DNA from: CAG-390 sp003523225
GTDB lineage: Bacteria; Bacillota; Clostridia; Oscillospirales; CAG-272
DNA: 44,956 nt
NCBI GenBank assembly: GCA_902461815.1
Contig: CABPZE010000015.1
Coordinates: forward strand, 1-44,956
Reading direction: 5' to 3'
Shown in pieces: positions 1 to 9,000 of the stretch (position 1 is the stretch's first letter; every line of letters begins with the position of its first letter). Made by a program: the position numbers and the translations under genes. The notes under the pieces were generated by a model. That model made no database searches. It saw only the letters and a list, made by a program, of their open reading frames with translations, and was not told where the DNA came from.

Positions 1-104
1 TTTCTTTTTGCCAAGCTTTTTCTTTGCGCCTGCTTCATCAAAGAAAAAGCGGGTTGTGGTTTTATGCAACTTTACAATCGTTGTACCTTTTGTCGACAAC
101 CAGT

Positions 105-133
105 GGGGCTGCCGCGAAAATCGCGGCAGCCCC
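105..133. terminator. Perfect 12-bp hairpin downstream of cysK
   Basis: The arms 105-116 and 122-133 pair perfectly around a 5-base loop, about 30 bases beyond the cysK stop. No T-run follows on either strand, so termination is inferred from position rather than from a canonical intrinsic terminator. The stem core GCTGCCGCG recurs in other intergenic hairpins of this window (17171-17210, 23604-23654). I see no gene in bases 1-164. Confidence 0.5.
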
Positions 134-164
134 GGAATGGTATATGTTGACGAATATAAAGCTA

Positions 165-1097
165 TCAGTCCGCAAACAGGGGAGTTGACAGATATCTGTC
201 ACCGGTGTCCGGCAGCAGTACGACTATCGTCTTGCCCTTGTTTTCGGGACGGCGCGCAAGCTCAATTGCCGCCCATGTCGCCGCACCGGAGGAAATGCCC
301 ACCAGCACGCCTTCTTTTCTGCCTATCAGCTTTCCGGTGGCAAAAGCATCCTCATTTTTGACCGGAATTATTTCGTCGTAGATATTTGTATTGAGCACAT
401 CCGGAACAAAGCCCGCGCCGATGCCCTGAATTTTGTGAGGTCCTGCCACACCCGTTGAAAGCACCGCGGATGACTCAGGCTCGACCGCTACCACCTTTAC
501 CGAAGGCTTTTTGGACTTAAGATATTCTCCGACGCCGCTGATTGTTCCGCCTGTCCCGACGCCCGCGACGAAATAGTCGACCTCGCCGTCAGTGTCCTCA
601 AATATTTCGGGACCTGTCGTTGCACGGTGCGCCGCAGGGTTGGCGGGGTTCACAAACTGACCCGGAACAAAGCTATCCGGAATTTCGGCGGCAAGCTCGT
701 TCGCCTTTGCAATAGCGCCCTTCATTCCCTTAGCGCCCTCAGTCAGCACCAACTCGGCGCCGTATGCCTTCATTATCTGACGACGCTCGACCGACATGGT
801 TTCGGGCATAACAATGATTATGCGGTATCCGCGCGCGGCGGCAACAGAAGCAAGCCCAATACCGGTATTTCCGGAGGTAGGCTCGATAATTACCGATCCT
901 TTGCGAAGAAGACCGCGCGCCTCAGCGTCATCTATCATAGCCTTGGCAATTCTGTCTTTGACAGAGCCAGCCGGATTGAAGTATTCGAGCTTTGCAAGTA
1001 TACGCGCCTCAAGACCGTATTCTTCTTCAATATGTGTAAGCTCAAGGAGAGGGGTTTTGCCGATGAGTTGATCGGCGGTTTTATAAATGTTTGACAT
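165..1097 (-). CDS. cysK: Cysteine synthase A (O-acetylserine sulfhydrylase)
   Basis: A PLP-dependent cytoplasmic enzyme making L-cysteine from O-acetylserine and sulfide. The 310-residue protein has the usual family length. Visible signatures are the PLP lysine in NPAGSVKDR (Lys about 47), the TSGNTG substrate loop (about 74-79), the glycine-rich GVGTGGTISGVG phosphate-binding segment, and a C-terminal LPDTGDRYLST. The start at 1097 is fixed by a GGAGG ribosome binding site. The gene stands alone behind its own sigma-A-type promoter (1141-1169). No serine acetyltransferase gene is in view. Confidence 0.97.
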   Translation of the reverse strand: MSNIYKTADQLIGKTPLLELTHIEEEYGLEARILAKLEYFNPAGSVKDRIAKAMIDDAEARGLLRKGSVIIEPTSGNTGIGLASVAAARGYRIIIVMPETMSVERRQIMKAYGAELVLTEGAKGMKGAIAKANELAAEIPDSFVPGQFVNPANPAAHRATTGPEIFEDTDGEVDYFVAGVGTGGTISGVGEYLKSKKPSVKVVAVEPESSAVLSTGVAGPHKIQGIGAGFVPDVLNTNIYDEIIPVKNEDAFATGKLIGRKEGVLVGISSGAATWAAIELARRPENKGKTIVVLLPDTGDRYLSTPLFAD

Positions 1098-1120
1098 TGG
1101 TTTTTCCTCCGTTATTAATT

Positions 1121-1140
1121 CCTACCGAGTTGATGGGTAT
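1121..1140 (-). promoter_or_regulatory. Candidate Rrf2-type (CymR/IscR-like) operator at cysK
   Basis: Directly downstream of the cysK -10 box, the minus strand carries an imperfect dyad with outer halves ATACC and GGTAG. Firmicute Rrf2-family regulators of cysteine and Fe-S genes bind dyads with TACC/GGTA outer arms. The position over the transcription start would suit repression. The assignment is by resemblance only. Confidence 0.3.
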
Positions 1141-1169
1141 ATTATATCATCTTTATACGCGCTTGTCAA
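1141..1169 (-). promoter_or_regulatory. cysK promoter
   Basis: On the minus strand TTGACA (1164-1169) and TATAAT (1141-1146) are separated by exactly 17 bases, with TGA in front of the -10 giving an extended -10 element. Confidence 0.85.
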
Positions 1170-1240
1170 TAGGTTTTATAAACTTTTTTACATTTTTTTC
1201 GTGAAAGATCAAGCCGGATGATCCGGCAATTCATTGCAAC

Positions 1241-1276
1241 AAAAAAGGACGCAACTGCACACGTGCAACTGCATCC
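1241..1276 (-). terminator. Intrinsic terminator of tRNA-Lys
   Basis: On the minus strand the arms (1263-1276 and 1247-1260) form a 14-pair stem with a few G-U pairs, followed by six T (1241-1246). It sits seven bases past the tRNA CCA end. Confidence 0.85.
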
Positions 1277-1282
1277 ATTTTT

Positions 1283-1359
1283 TGGTGACCCATCGGAGAC
1301 TCGAACTCCGGACACCTTGATTAAAAGTCAAGTGCTCTACCGTCTGAGCTAATGAGTCA
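1283..1359 (-). tRNA. tRNA-Lys (anticodon TTT)
   Basis: The minus strand folds into a full cloverleaf. The acceptor stem TGACTCA pairs with TGGGTCA (one G-U pair). The D arm has AGCTCAGACGGTAGAGC. The anticodon stem CTTGA/TCAAG encloses CTTTTAA, giving anticodon TTT, and the T arm has CGGAGTTCGAGTCTCCG. The 3' CCA is encoded. It is flanked by its own promoter and terminator. Confidence 0.97.
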
Positions 1360-1429
1360 AATATGAATAAAGCATAAAAACGACCGTTCGCAACTACCGT
1401 TTTGACGCGGTATCGCCGAACGCTTATAT

Positions 1430-1458
1430 ATGATATCACAAGACGACCGTTTTGTCAA
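1430..1458 (-). promoter_or_regulatory. tRNA-Lys promoter
   Basis: TTGACA (1453-1458) and TATCAT (1430-1435) are 17 bases apart on the minus strand with an extended -10 TGA. A leader of about 65 bases that can form a hairpin precedes the mature tRNA. Confidence 0.75.
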
Positions 1459-1516
1459 TATTTTTTTTTGTTTTTCTCAAGTTTTTCTGTTTTTTAAGCG
1501 TTTATGCCGAAAGGCT

Positions 1517-2482
1517 TCATTTGTAGTAATCAAAAGAGTTAAAATAACAAACCCTGCCGGTATCCCATCTCACGCCTATATCGACCGCGCCCGCCTTCTC
1601 GGACAGTCTGAAAAAATATGCGCCGCACAGCTCGTCAGCACGCGCCGAGGATACCGGCGGAATAGACGCAGGTATTCCGGCGCGGCGAAGAAAATCAAAT
1701 GCGATAGCGGCACATTCGCGCTCGTCGAGCTTGATCTTTCCCGGCGGTCGGTCAAAATACAGTTCAAGAAGCTCCCCGCGAGCCGAGGAAACCGAAACAT
1801 ATAAATTTTCACCGCACAGTACAAGAGTCGGCGGAAAGCTGCTGCCTCCGGCTTGCTTAAGCACCGCGTTGCCACCCACGTATGACTCCGCCTTTGCCCT
1901 AAGTGCGTCCGCCGTCAGCTCTGGCGCGGTATTAAAGGAAGCAAATCCCCGGTCAAATTCATCTTCCACCGCATTCCCGCCGTGGATCATATCGCGTTTA
2001 TCCTCAGCGATACGGCGCAGTGCATTCAGAGGGCTGTCCTCCGAAAGAGCCGACGAAAGCTCCTCCGTCATATTTATCAAGCCGGAAAGATCCGCTCCTT
2101 CTTTCCCCGCCAAAGATGCTCGGATAGTCTGCGTGCAAAAGTTCAGCAATCCGAAAAGATCGTTTGACAGATCGCCAAGCCCTGCCTGCATCAGTGCGGC
2201 GCGCGTCCCGGAAATACCGTATATCGCATCCGCCAGCAGCTCGGTGCGACGCGCTTCCTGATCGGAGCCCTCCCCGATATCCATCGCCTCTTTTAATGCG
2301 GAAGTAGCTTTATTCAAATTTTCGCGCGCGTCCTCGAACGCCAGCCGGCTCATAAGCTCCGAGTTTCGCTTTACCGCAGAATCCGCACGGATCGTCAGCC
2401 CTACGGCAACTGCCATTGCCGCCACACCGATGACAAGAGCCGATATACAAAATATCGTCGCCTTCCGAAATTTACCGCTCAT
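1517..2482 (-). CDS. YpeB-like membrane-anchored protein with C-terminal PepSY-like region
   Basis: A 321-residue protein with one N-terminal membrane segment (about residues 9-30), a long helical region (about 35-200) and a C-terminal alpha/beta region (about 220-321) resembling PepSY units. This layout matches YpeB, the spore membrane partner of the cortex-lytic enzyme SleB, but it is shorter than Bacillus YpeB (about 450 residues), so it would carry fewer PepSY units. No sleB is adjacent. The start at 2482 follows GGGGA. It is transcribed away from yhbD. Family membership is inferred from architecture and general sequence character; an unrelated helical membrane protein remains possible. 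Confidence 0.45.
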   Translation of the reverse strand: MSGKFRKATIFCISALVIGVAAMAVAVGLTIRADSAVKRNSELMSRLAFEDARENLNKATSALKEAMDIGEGSDQEARRTELLADAIYGISGTRAALMQAGLGDLSNDLFGLLNFCTQTIRASLAGKEGADLSGLINMTEELSSALSEDSPLNALRRIAEDKRDMIHGGNAVEDEFDRGFASFNTAPELTADALRAKAESYVGGNAVLKQAGGSSFPPTLVLCGENLYVSVSSARGELLELYFDRPPGKIKLDERECAAIAFDFLRRAGIPASIPPVSSARADELCGAYFFRLSEKAGAVDIGVRWDTGRVCYFNSFDYYK

Positions 2483-2587
2483 ATTATTCCCCGCTTTTTT
2501 GTTTTATTGTTGAGATCTGCTTCAAAAATATTTTTCCCACCCCAAGAAAAAAACATCATGTAATTTCTGAAATTATAAAAAACGGAG

Positions 2588-2647
2588 TTGACAGCATAAC
2601 AATGTTATGATACAATATGAGCATAACAATGTTACGTAGCATTGTTA
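2588..2647 (+). promoter_or_regulatory. yhbD-bactofilin promoter with three operator half-palindromes
   Basis: TTGACA (2588-2593) and TACAAT (2611-2616) are 17 bases apart. The spacer holds the near-palindrome TAACAATGTTA (2597-2607). Over the transcription start, 2624-2647 forms a near-perfect 24-base dyad built from the same TAACAATG unit and its complement. An operator in the spacer plus one at the start is typical of MerR-like control. YhbD, the first gene, has a MerR-like helix-turn-helix, so autoregulation is likely but not shown. Confidence 0.75.
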
Positions 2648-2672
2648 CATTATAACTGAAAGAAGTGATGAC

Positions 2673-3086
2673 ATGAATGAAGACCTTATAACGAAAAAAG
2701 AACTGCTTACACGATACGGAATATCCTACGGCGCGCTTTACCGGTGGAAGCGCATGGGGCTTATTCCGGAGGAATGGTTCATCAAGCGGGCATCAACGAC
2801 AGGTCAGGAAACGTATTTTGACCGCGCGGCGATAACCGAACGTATTGAAGCGATCCTGTCGATGAAGGACAAAATGTCACTTGAAGAGATAGCGGCGCAG
2901 TTCCGCGCTCCGAAATCGGAGAGCCAAACCGCGCCGACATCGGTAAGATTGGTTTGGAAATACGGCGAAAAAAATCTGCCGCTTGACAATTCTGTGGGGA
3001 TATTTCTGGTGAGTTCGCGCGGAAAAACAATTGATATCACCGAAAAGATCAAAAAAATTGCTATGGAGGAATTTGAAAATGAATGA
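2673..3086 (+). CDS. yhbD: YhbD family MerR-like helix-turn-helix protein (DUF4004)
   Basis: A 137-residue protein that matches Bacillus YhbD closely in its first 75 residues: ITKKELLTRYGISYGALYRW, then GLIPEEWF and TGQETYFDR. This is a MerR-like winged helix in which the recognition helix precedes a glycine/proline wing. The second half has no known domain. In Bacillus, yhbD precedes two bactofilin genes; here it overlaps one by 8 bases, indicating translational coupling. It probably binds the repeated TAACAATGTTA sites at its own promoter. Its physiological signal is not known from the sequence. Confidence 0.8.
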   Translation: MNEDLITKKELLTRYGISYGALYRWKRMGLIPEEWFIKRASTTGQETYFDRAAITERIEAILSMKDKMSLEEIAAQFRAPKSESQTAPTSVRLVWKYGEKNLPLDNSVGIFLVSSRGKTIDITEKIKKIAMEEFENE

Positions 3087-3858
3087 TATAAGAATAAGCG
3101 GAAGCGGAAATGTCGGAGGCGGAGAATACGAAAATGTAAAAATCAGCGGCTCCGGACGTGTTGACGGCGACATAAGCTGCAAAATTTTTTCGGCTTCAGG
3201 ATCTGCAAAGATTAACGGCAACACGGTTTGCGATAGCTTTTCGGCGTCAGGCTCGACGCACGTATCCGGAAGCATTGAATGCCGCGGCGAGCTGCACGTT
3301 TCGGGAAGCACTAAGGCAGACGGTGATATAAAAGCCGACTCTGTTCATATTTCCGGCAGCTGCTCGGTCAGTAAATCGCTGAATGCACGAAATATGCACA
3401 TCAGCGGTATGATGAGCGTTGGCGAAAACTGCTGTGCGACAGAAGCAAGTGTCAGCGGAGGGTTAAGCGTCAAAGGGGATTTTTCCGCCGAAAAGGTACG
3501 CCTTAGCGGTCAGTCAGACATACGCGGGCTGCTGAATGCGGAAGAAGTGGAAATTATACTTCAAAAAGGCTGCGGATGCTCGCAGATAGGCTCGGTTGGA
3601 GGCGGTAGCGTCAAAGTCGCACATCAAATGAGCGGAGGATTCAACTTACTGTCTCTTTTCAGAAGCAAATCCGCCGGCGGACTGAAAACATCCTCGATCG
3701 AAGCCGACAAAGTTGAACTGGAATATACCGAGGCGGAAACCGTTCGCGCCATTGACGCTGTGATAGGCAAAGGCTGCAAAATAGGCACTGTTGAATACAG
3801 CGGAACGCTGACGGTGGATGAGGATGCAATCGTCGGTAATATCGTAAAAACAGAGTGA
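3079..3858 (+). CDS. Bactofilin-like polymer-forming protein (YhbE/YhbF type)
   Basis: 259 residues of short repeated beta strands rich in ISGSG, SGSxxxxG and ASGSxK units, the right-handed beta-helix pattern of polymer-forming bactofilins. Bacillus BacE/BacF (YhbE/YhbF), encoded just after yhbD, have the same ISGSG-type repeats and act in cell-surface and flagellar organisation. The start at 3079 is chosen because GGAGG (3065-3069) precedes it and homology begins there; an upstream in-frame ATG at 3031 lies inside yhbD. Only one such gene is present here, where Bacillus has two. A Gly/Ser-rich stretch around residues 178-200 interrupts the repeats. Confidence 0.75.
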   Translation: MNDIRISGSGNVGGGEYENVKISGSGRVDGDISCKIFSASGSAKINGNTVCDSFSASGSTHVSGSIECRGELHVSGSTKADGDIKADSVHISGSCSVSKSLNARNMHISGMMSVGENCCATEASVSGGLSVKGDFSAEKVRLSGQSDIRGLLNAEEVEIILQKGCGCSQIGSVGGGSVKVAHQMSGGFNLLSLFRSKSAGGLKTSSIEADKVELEYTEAETVRAIDAVIGKGCKIGTVEYSGTLTVDEDAIVGNIVKTE

Positions 3859-3873
3859 TAAGGCGTTAAACGG

Positions 3874-4245
3874 TCAGTACATATATTCGGAGTTTTCAGG
3901 ACCGGTTGAATTATTTTCAACTATCAAAAGCTTTGCGTCGCGGCTGACACTTACGCGATGCCATACCCCGGCGTGTACGTTGTATATTCGGCAAGGCTTA
4001 AGCTCCACGCGTTCAAGCGCATCTCCGATCTCAAGAAACGCACTGCCGCTGAGCAGAACAAAAACCTCATCAGTCAGAAAGTGACGTTCAGGCGGAAAGC
4101 CTGAGCCTTCCTCAAATTTTTCCGCCCAGTTCAGGAAGGCGACGCGCCATTCTCCGAAATGCATTGTACGGTTGTAGCCCTCACCGTTGTATTCAAGTAT
4201 TTCAATCCCATCCGGAGTATGGGTGTCAGGTGTTTTAATATCCAT
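3874..4245 (-). CDS. Small cupin-domain protein
   Basis: A 123-residue single-domain cupin. It has the strand pattern ERHFLTDEVFVLLSGSA followed by VHAGVWHRVSVS, where His and Glu side chains could form a metal site. Small cupins bind or isomerise sugars, polyketides or metals, and the substrate cannot be told here. The start at 4245 is chosen because AAAGGAG lies seven bases upstream; the longer form from 4266 would translate the ribosome binding site itself. It is convergent with the bactofilin gene, with only 15 bases between stops. Confidence 0.75.
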   Translation of the reverse strand: MDIKTPDTHTPDGIEILEYNGEGYNRTMHFGEWRVAFLNWAEKFEEGSGFPPERHFLTDEVFVLLSGSAFLEIGDALERVELKPCRIYNVHAGVWHRVSVSRDAKLLIVENNSTGPENSEYMY

Positions 4246-4273
4246 GGTCAAACTCCTTTCTTTCAATAATTCA

Positions 4274-4302
4274 ATTATAACGGATTATGAACGTCCAGTC
4301 AA
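4274..4302 (-). promoter_or_regulatory. Promoter of the cupin gene
   Basis: TTGACT (4297-4302) and TATAAT (4274-4279) are 17 bases apart on the minus strand, about 30 bases before the start codon. Confidence 0.75.
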
Positions 4303-4313
4303 GTATCACTTAA

Positions 4314-4356
4314 TATCAAAACAGAGCTGTTGCCAAACAACAGCTCTGTTTTGATA
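4314..4356. terminator. 19-bp perfect palindromic hairpin
   Basis: The arms 4314-4332 and 4338-4356 pair over 19 bases with a 5-base loop; each arm ends in an A/T-rich segment, so either strand gives a hairpin followed by TTTTGATA. It lies between the cupin promoter and the scaffoldin gene end and probably insulates the two units. Confidence 0.6.
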
Positions 4357-4381
4357 CCGGAAAAGCAGATTCCGGCATATA

Positions 4382-4434
4382 TAAAAAAATCCTTATTCCG
4401 CAGGTACCGCGCAAGCGCGGTACCCACAGGATTT
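4382..4434 (-). terminator. Terminator of the cohesin/dockerin operon
   Basis: A perfect 10-bp stem around GGTACCGCGC (4403-4412/4415-4424) is extended outward by AAATCCT/AGGATTT. On the minus strand this is followed by a run of T (4382-4388). It lies about 90 bases past the scaffoldin stop. Confidence 0.8.
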
Positions 4435-4527
4435 CAGGATTGCAGTAAATTTACCCTGCCGGAGCCACTGCATGGACTTTACCGACATTTTATCTCACTC
4501 GAATGTGAGAGGACTACTATCCTATAT

Positions 4528-5976
4528 TCAGCTTAAAGGATAGCTATCTTTATCAAACGAATGGCGGAGCAGATAGAGAGCGTCTTTGGAATCGACGGTC
4601 TTGGATCCGTCCATATCGCCGGACTGATTAATGGGATAGCTTTCGGCAGCAAAGGTGTGACGCAGCAGGTAAAGAGCGTCAGCACTGTTTACAAGACCGT
4701 CACCGTTCACATCGCCGCGAAGAACAGCGGGTGTTACTTTAACGGTTCCTGCAACACTCTCCACTACGAGAGCAACATCGTCATTCTTAACGGTGAGGTT
4801 GCACTTAACGGTCGTATCGCCAGCTTTGGCATCAGCCTTTGCCTTGAACACGAGCTTAAGAATGTTGCCGTCGAACTTGGTTGCAGAAGCAACAGCAATT
4901 GTTCCCTTCTCGGCAGCGGCGTTGATGTCCTTCAGAAGTCCGTCAACAAGCCATGCAGAGTTGGCAGCGTCAAACTCAAGAACAGCCTTGTCATACTCAA
5001 GAGTGAAGAGCATGGACTTGGCGGCTGCAAAGTTTTCAGCCTTTACAAACAGCTCGATGCTTTCTCCGACCTTTACGGAACCGGAGGAAACGGTAGCGGT
5101 CGCCTTAGAGGCGGGATCGCCAGCAACAGTAACTTTACCGGAAGCAGATCCGGAGTAAGCAACGGTCTCATCGTTCTTTATAACGACATCAACCTTAACG
5201 TCGTACACAGCAGAAGCCGCGCCGTCCTTTACCTTGAATACAAGGTCAAGAACATCACCGTCAAATTTCTCGGCGGCTGCAACAGCCATAACGCCGGTAT
5301 CAGCGTTGAGATCCTTAAGAAGTGCGTTTACAAGCCATGCGGATTTCGCAGTGTCAAGCTCAAGCACACTCTTATCATAGGTAAGAGTGACTTTCATGGA
5401 CTTGCCGGCAGGAGCGCCTGCAAGAGCAACCTTGAGAGACACGGTCTCACCAGCCTTGGCAGCAGCGCTTCCTACAGTAAGGGTAGTGTCGACAGGCTCA
5501 ACAGGAGCAGAACCATTTCCAACAACGATCTTGCCGGGAGTGGAGGAAGAGGGGATAACGGTCTCGTCCAGCTTGACAGTAAAGTCACACTTCACAGCAT
5601 ATTCGCCGTCGGCTGCGCCCTCTTTTACCTTAAAGGTAAGCTTAAGGACATTGCCGTTGAACTTGGTAGCGCTTGCAACAGCCATAACACCGGTGTCGGC
5701 CTTGAGATCCTTCAGAAGAGCATCAACAAGCCAGCCGGAATTTGCGGTGTCAAGCTCAAGAACGTTCTTATCATAGGTAAGAGCAACCTTCATTGACTTG
5801 GCATCCGGGCAATTTGCAGCGGAAACAAGAAGGGAAACGGTTTCTCCGGCTTTCGCCGTGGCACTGCCGACAGTGAAGTCGGCAGTGCCAGTTGTTTCGG
5901 CACTAATTACGGCAGAAAAGCTTGAAACCAGAAGCAGCATTACGAGAAGTATCGCAGCAATTTTACAGTTTTTCAT
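4528..5976 (-). CDS. Secreted scaffoldin-like protein: three cohesins plus a type I dockerin
   Basis: A 482-residue protein. Residues 1-26 form a signal peptide. Three cohesin modules follow (about 31-150, 163-285 and 290-413), each starting with a VGSAxAKAGETVSL-like strand and sharing a SMKVxLTYDK...VLELD core and an LKLTFKVK-like strand. The high similarity between modules points to internal duplication. The C-terminus (about 418-482) is a type I dockerin with two calcium loops, DVNGDGLVNSAD and DMDGSKTVDSKD, each followed by ALYLLRH. Cohesins bind dockerins of partner proteins, so this protein could carry up to three partners and dock by its own dockerin. It lies 37 bases after the CxxC-dockerin gene, in one operon. 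No glycoside hydrolase is nearby, so a polysaccharide-degrading role is not supported. Outside classical cellulosomes such domains also build other surface complexes. Confidence 0.85.
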   Translation of the reverse strand: MKNCKIAAILLVMLLLVSSFSAVISAETTGTADFTVGSATAKAGETVSLLVSAANCPDAKSMKVALTYDKNVLELDTANSGWLVDALLKDLKADTGVMAVASATKFNGNVLKLTFKVKEGAADGEYAVKCDFTVKLDETVIPSSSTPGKIVVGNGSAPVEPVDTTLTVGSAAAKAGETVSLKVALAGAPAGKSMKVTLTYDKSVLELDTAKSAWLVNALLKDLNADTGVMAVAAAEKFDGDVLDLVFKVKDGAASAVYDVKVDVVIKNDETVAYSGSASGKVTVAGDPASKATATVSSGSVKVGESIELFVKAENFAAAKSMLFTLEYDKAVLEFDAANSAWLVDGLLKDINAAAEKGTIAVASATKFDGNILKLVFKAKADAKAGDTTVKCNLTVKNDDVALVVESVAGTVKVTPAVLRGDVNGDGLVNSADALYLLRHTFAAESYPINQSGDMDGSKTVDSKDALYLLRHSFDKDSYPLS

Positions 5977-6013
5977 CTTTCCTCCTTAAAATCAGTGGTT
6001 AATATCTTTCAAA

Positions 6014-9000
6014 TCAGAAAGACATGTAAAGGAGCTTGACAGCGTCGTCGGATGTGACCTTGCCGTCGCCATTGAAATCGTACTTGATATCGGGGTTGCC
6101 GAAGGTGAGGTAGAGGAGAGCGATAGCGTCGTCGGAAGTGAACTTACCGTCGCCGTTGACGTCTCTTACATCGCCGCCGAGCTTCGGAATGACCTTGTAG
6201 GAAGCATCCTTTTCACCGCAGACGGAGCAAGCCTTGTGAGCAGTGTAGCCGTCCTCGGTCTCGGTAGCAGGCTTGGCAGCAACGTCGACCCACTTATGAC
6301 CGGTTGCCTTGATAACAGCCTGAACGGTTGTTACGGAGCAGTTCTTGCACTTGTAGTAGGCGGTGTGACCGTCTTCGGTGCAGGTTGCGGGAACAGCGGG
6401 AATTACGTTCGCGAAGTCATATGCATGAGCTTCCTGAGGAGCCATGATCTCGTAGCCGCAGACGCTGCAGTACAGACCCTTGGTGCAGTCATTGAGAGCT
6501 TCGTTTACACGGTGACCCTCGGCTGTGATGGTCGAATCGCAGACGGTGCAGACATAGGAGTGACCGCTGGCGTTGGACTCGATTTGGGCGGAAGGCGTGT
6601 GCTTCGCAGTTGCCTTCATGGCAACACCGCAGACCTTGCAGGCGCCGTCAAGGCAAGCAGCCTTAGCGTCGGAGACGTGCTTTTCGCTGGCGATGAGGTA
6701 GCAGCGAGAGCAGGTCCAGCTGTGAGCATCGGCAGTGACAACAGTTTCAGAGGTCTTGAAGTCGTGACCAAGAGCTTTACCGGTCTGCTTGCCGCTGGTG
6801 TTCTTCATGATAAGACCGCAGGTCTTGCAGTGGTTGTCGGTAAGGCAATCCTGCTTTGCATCGCTTACAGCCTTGTGACTCTCGAACTTATGGCAGACTG
6901 TGCAGTATCTGTAGTTGTACTGATACTTGGTGTTCTTATCAGAGTTGGTAACCTTGCCATACTTAGCATTCTTGTCGCACCAACCCCAGCCGCTGAAATT
7001 GTGCTTACCTGTAGCCTTGTAGACAGTCCATGTCTGGTTGGACCAGCCGCATTCGCAAGCCTTATGAGCAGCGTAACCGTCTTCGCCACAGGTTGCCTTC
7101 TTCTCGGCAACGTCCTTAAGGGTATGAGCAGCCTTGGAGCCGTCAATGACTTCGCCGCAGGACTTGCAAACTTTGTAGTGCTCGGTGTCATTCTTAACCC
7201 AGGTATATTTGCCATCGGGGTGAGTTCCGGAAGCGGCAACGGTGAATCCGCAAACCTTGCAGACGCCGTTTCTCAGGCAGGTAGCGCCGTCGGAATCGAC
7301 CCACTTACCGTCCTTGTAGATCTGGTATGCATGAACATCGAGGTTGTTGACAGCGGTGCAGCCCTCAACGGTGCAGTACTGCCAATGCTTATCGGTGCTC
7401 ATCTTGTAGTCTTCGCTCCACTTATGGGTATCGGGGGTCTTGTCGACCTTGCGGGTCTCGGTAGCCTTGCAGACAGAGCAGGTGCGTGTTTCAACACCGT
7501 CAGCCTGGCAGGTAGGAGCAGTGGTAACCTTCCATGCGCTCCACTTGTGACCGGTCTTCGGAATGGTTGCTCCACCTTCCTGATACTTGCAGGAGTAGGT
7601 GACACCGTTGATAACGACAGTGCAATCGCACTTGTAGCCGGCGGTGGTTCCGTCCTCGGTGCAGGTGGCAGCCTTAGCTGTGATAGCTACGCGCTCATGA
7701 GAATAATATCCGGCAAGCTCAGCACCGCATCTTACGCATCTGACGCTGTCAGTGCACTTGAAGGTGTCGGGGTTGAAGCTATCGGGAAGGACATGGTTGT
7801 TCTCAACCATTTCGCCGCAGACCTTGCAGGTTGCAGAGGTCAGGCAGAGAGCGGTAGTGTCAAACTTATGTCCCTTGGGAGCGATATCCTTCTTGTTGAT
7901 GATATCGCCGCACTTGGAGCAGACGTCCTGCTGTTTGCCCTTTTCGGTGCAGGTTGCAGCAGTAACAACAACGGTCTTATAGGTGTGACCCTTAGCATCG
8001 TACTGTGCGCCGCAAACGTCGCAGGCAGCAGTGCAGAGGAGCTTGTTGGAGGTCTTGCCGCCTACATAGTCATCAGCGCTGTAGGTGTGACCGACGGTAG
8101 CCTTGATGGTTTCGTCGCAGCCTTCACGCAGGCACTTGCCGGGGTTGCAGGCAGGAGCAGTCTCGTCAACGAGGTGACCGAGAGCAGCAATGACTGCGGG
8201 AGCGTCGATAACCTTGGTAGCCTTGGCATCGCTGAACATGGTCTTGCAGGACTGGCAGGTCCAGTATTCCTTCAAACCGGTAGCAATGCAGGTAGCAGGC
8301 TTCTCGGCAGTGTGTACGAGGTCATGAGCAAGCTTAGGAGTGATAACGTAATTGCAGACGGAGCAGGTAACAGCTTCGGTGCAGGTAGCCTTTGCGTCCT
8401 TGTCATAGACATGGGCAGCAGCGGTATCAGCCTTTACGGCACCGCAGATCTGGCAGGCGCTCCAGTGGGAGGTCGCGTTGTGATATGTCTTGTAATCATG
8501 TTCAGCAGAGCCGTATGTGCTGGTTGAAGCAAGGACAGCGCCGCAGACGGAGCAGTAGTCATGGTAGACACCGGCTTCGCTGCAGGTAGCAGCCTTTACA
8601 AGCAGATCCTTGACCTTCAGACCGCCAGGAAGCTCGGCATCGGTCTCACCGTCGTAAACGGCAAGAGTGTGCGGCCATGTAGCAGTGGTAGCAAACTTCT
8701 CGTTTGTGTCGCCTTCGGAGGAAGCGCCGCAAGCGCAGCTCTTGTAGTATTCCTTGGGCATGTTGCAGACGGGAACATTGACCAGATACTTGGCATCAAC
8801 CTTCTCTACGGTGTAGGAGTGATATCCGTCACCGGGCTTGAAGGTATCGGTAAGGGTAGCGCCGCACTTGGAGCAGCTCATATAATATGTGCTGGTGGCA
8901 ACGCACTTACCGGCAGTCTTGAGGTACTGAGGAGCAACGACCTTGTCGTTGGTATGAGCCTCTACGGGGTTGGGATTCTGCATACCGGTTCTTCCGCAAA

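Noticed and set aside
4561..5796. 411-residue plus-strand frame opposite the scaffoldin
   Set aside because: Antisense shadow of the cohesin repeats; no start signal or domain.
6236..8527. 763-residue open frame on the plus strand opposite the CxxC-repeat protein
   Set aside because: It mirrors the codon bias and repeats of the minus-strand gene, has no ribosome binding site and no recognisable domain; the minus strand has signal peptide, repeats and dockerin.
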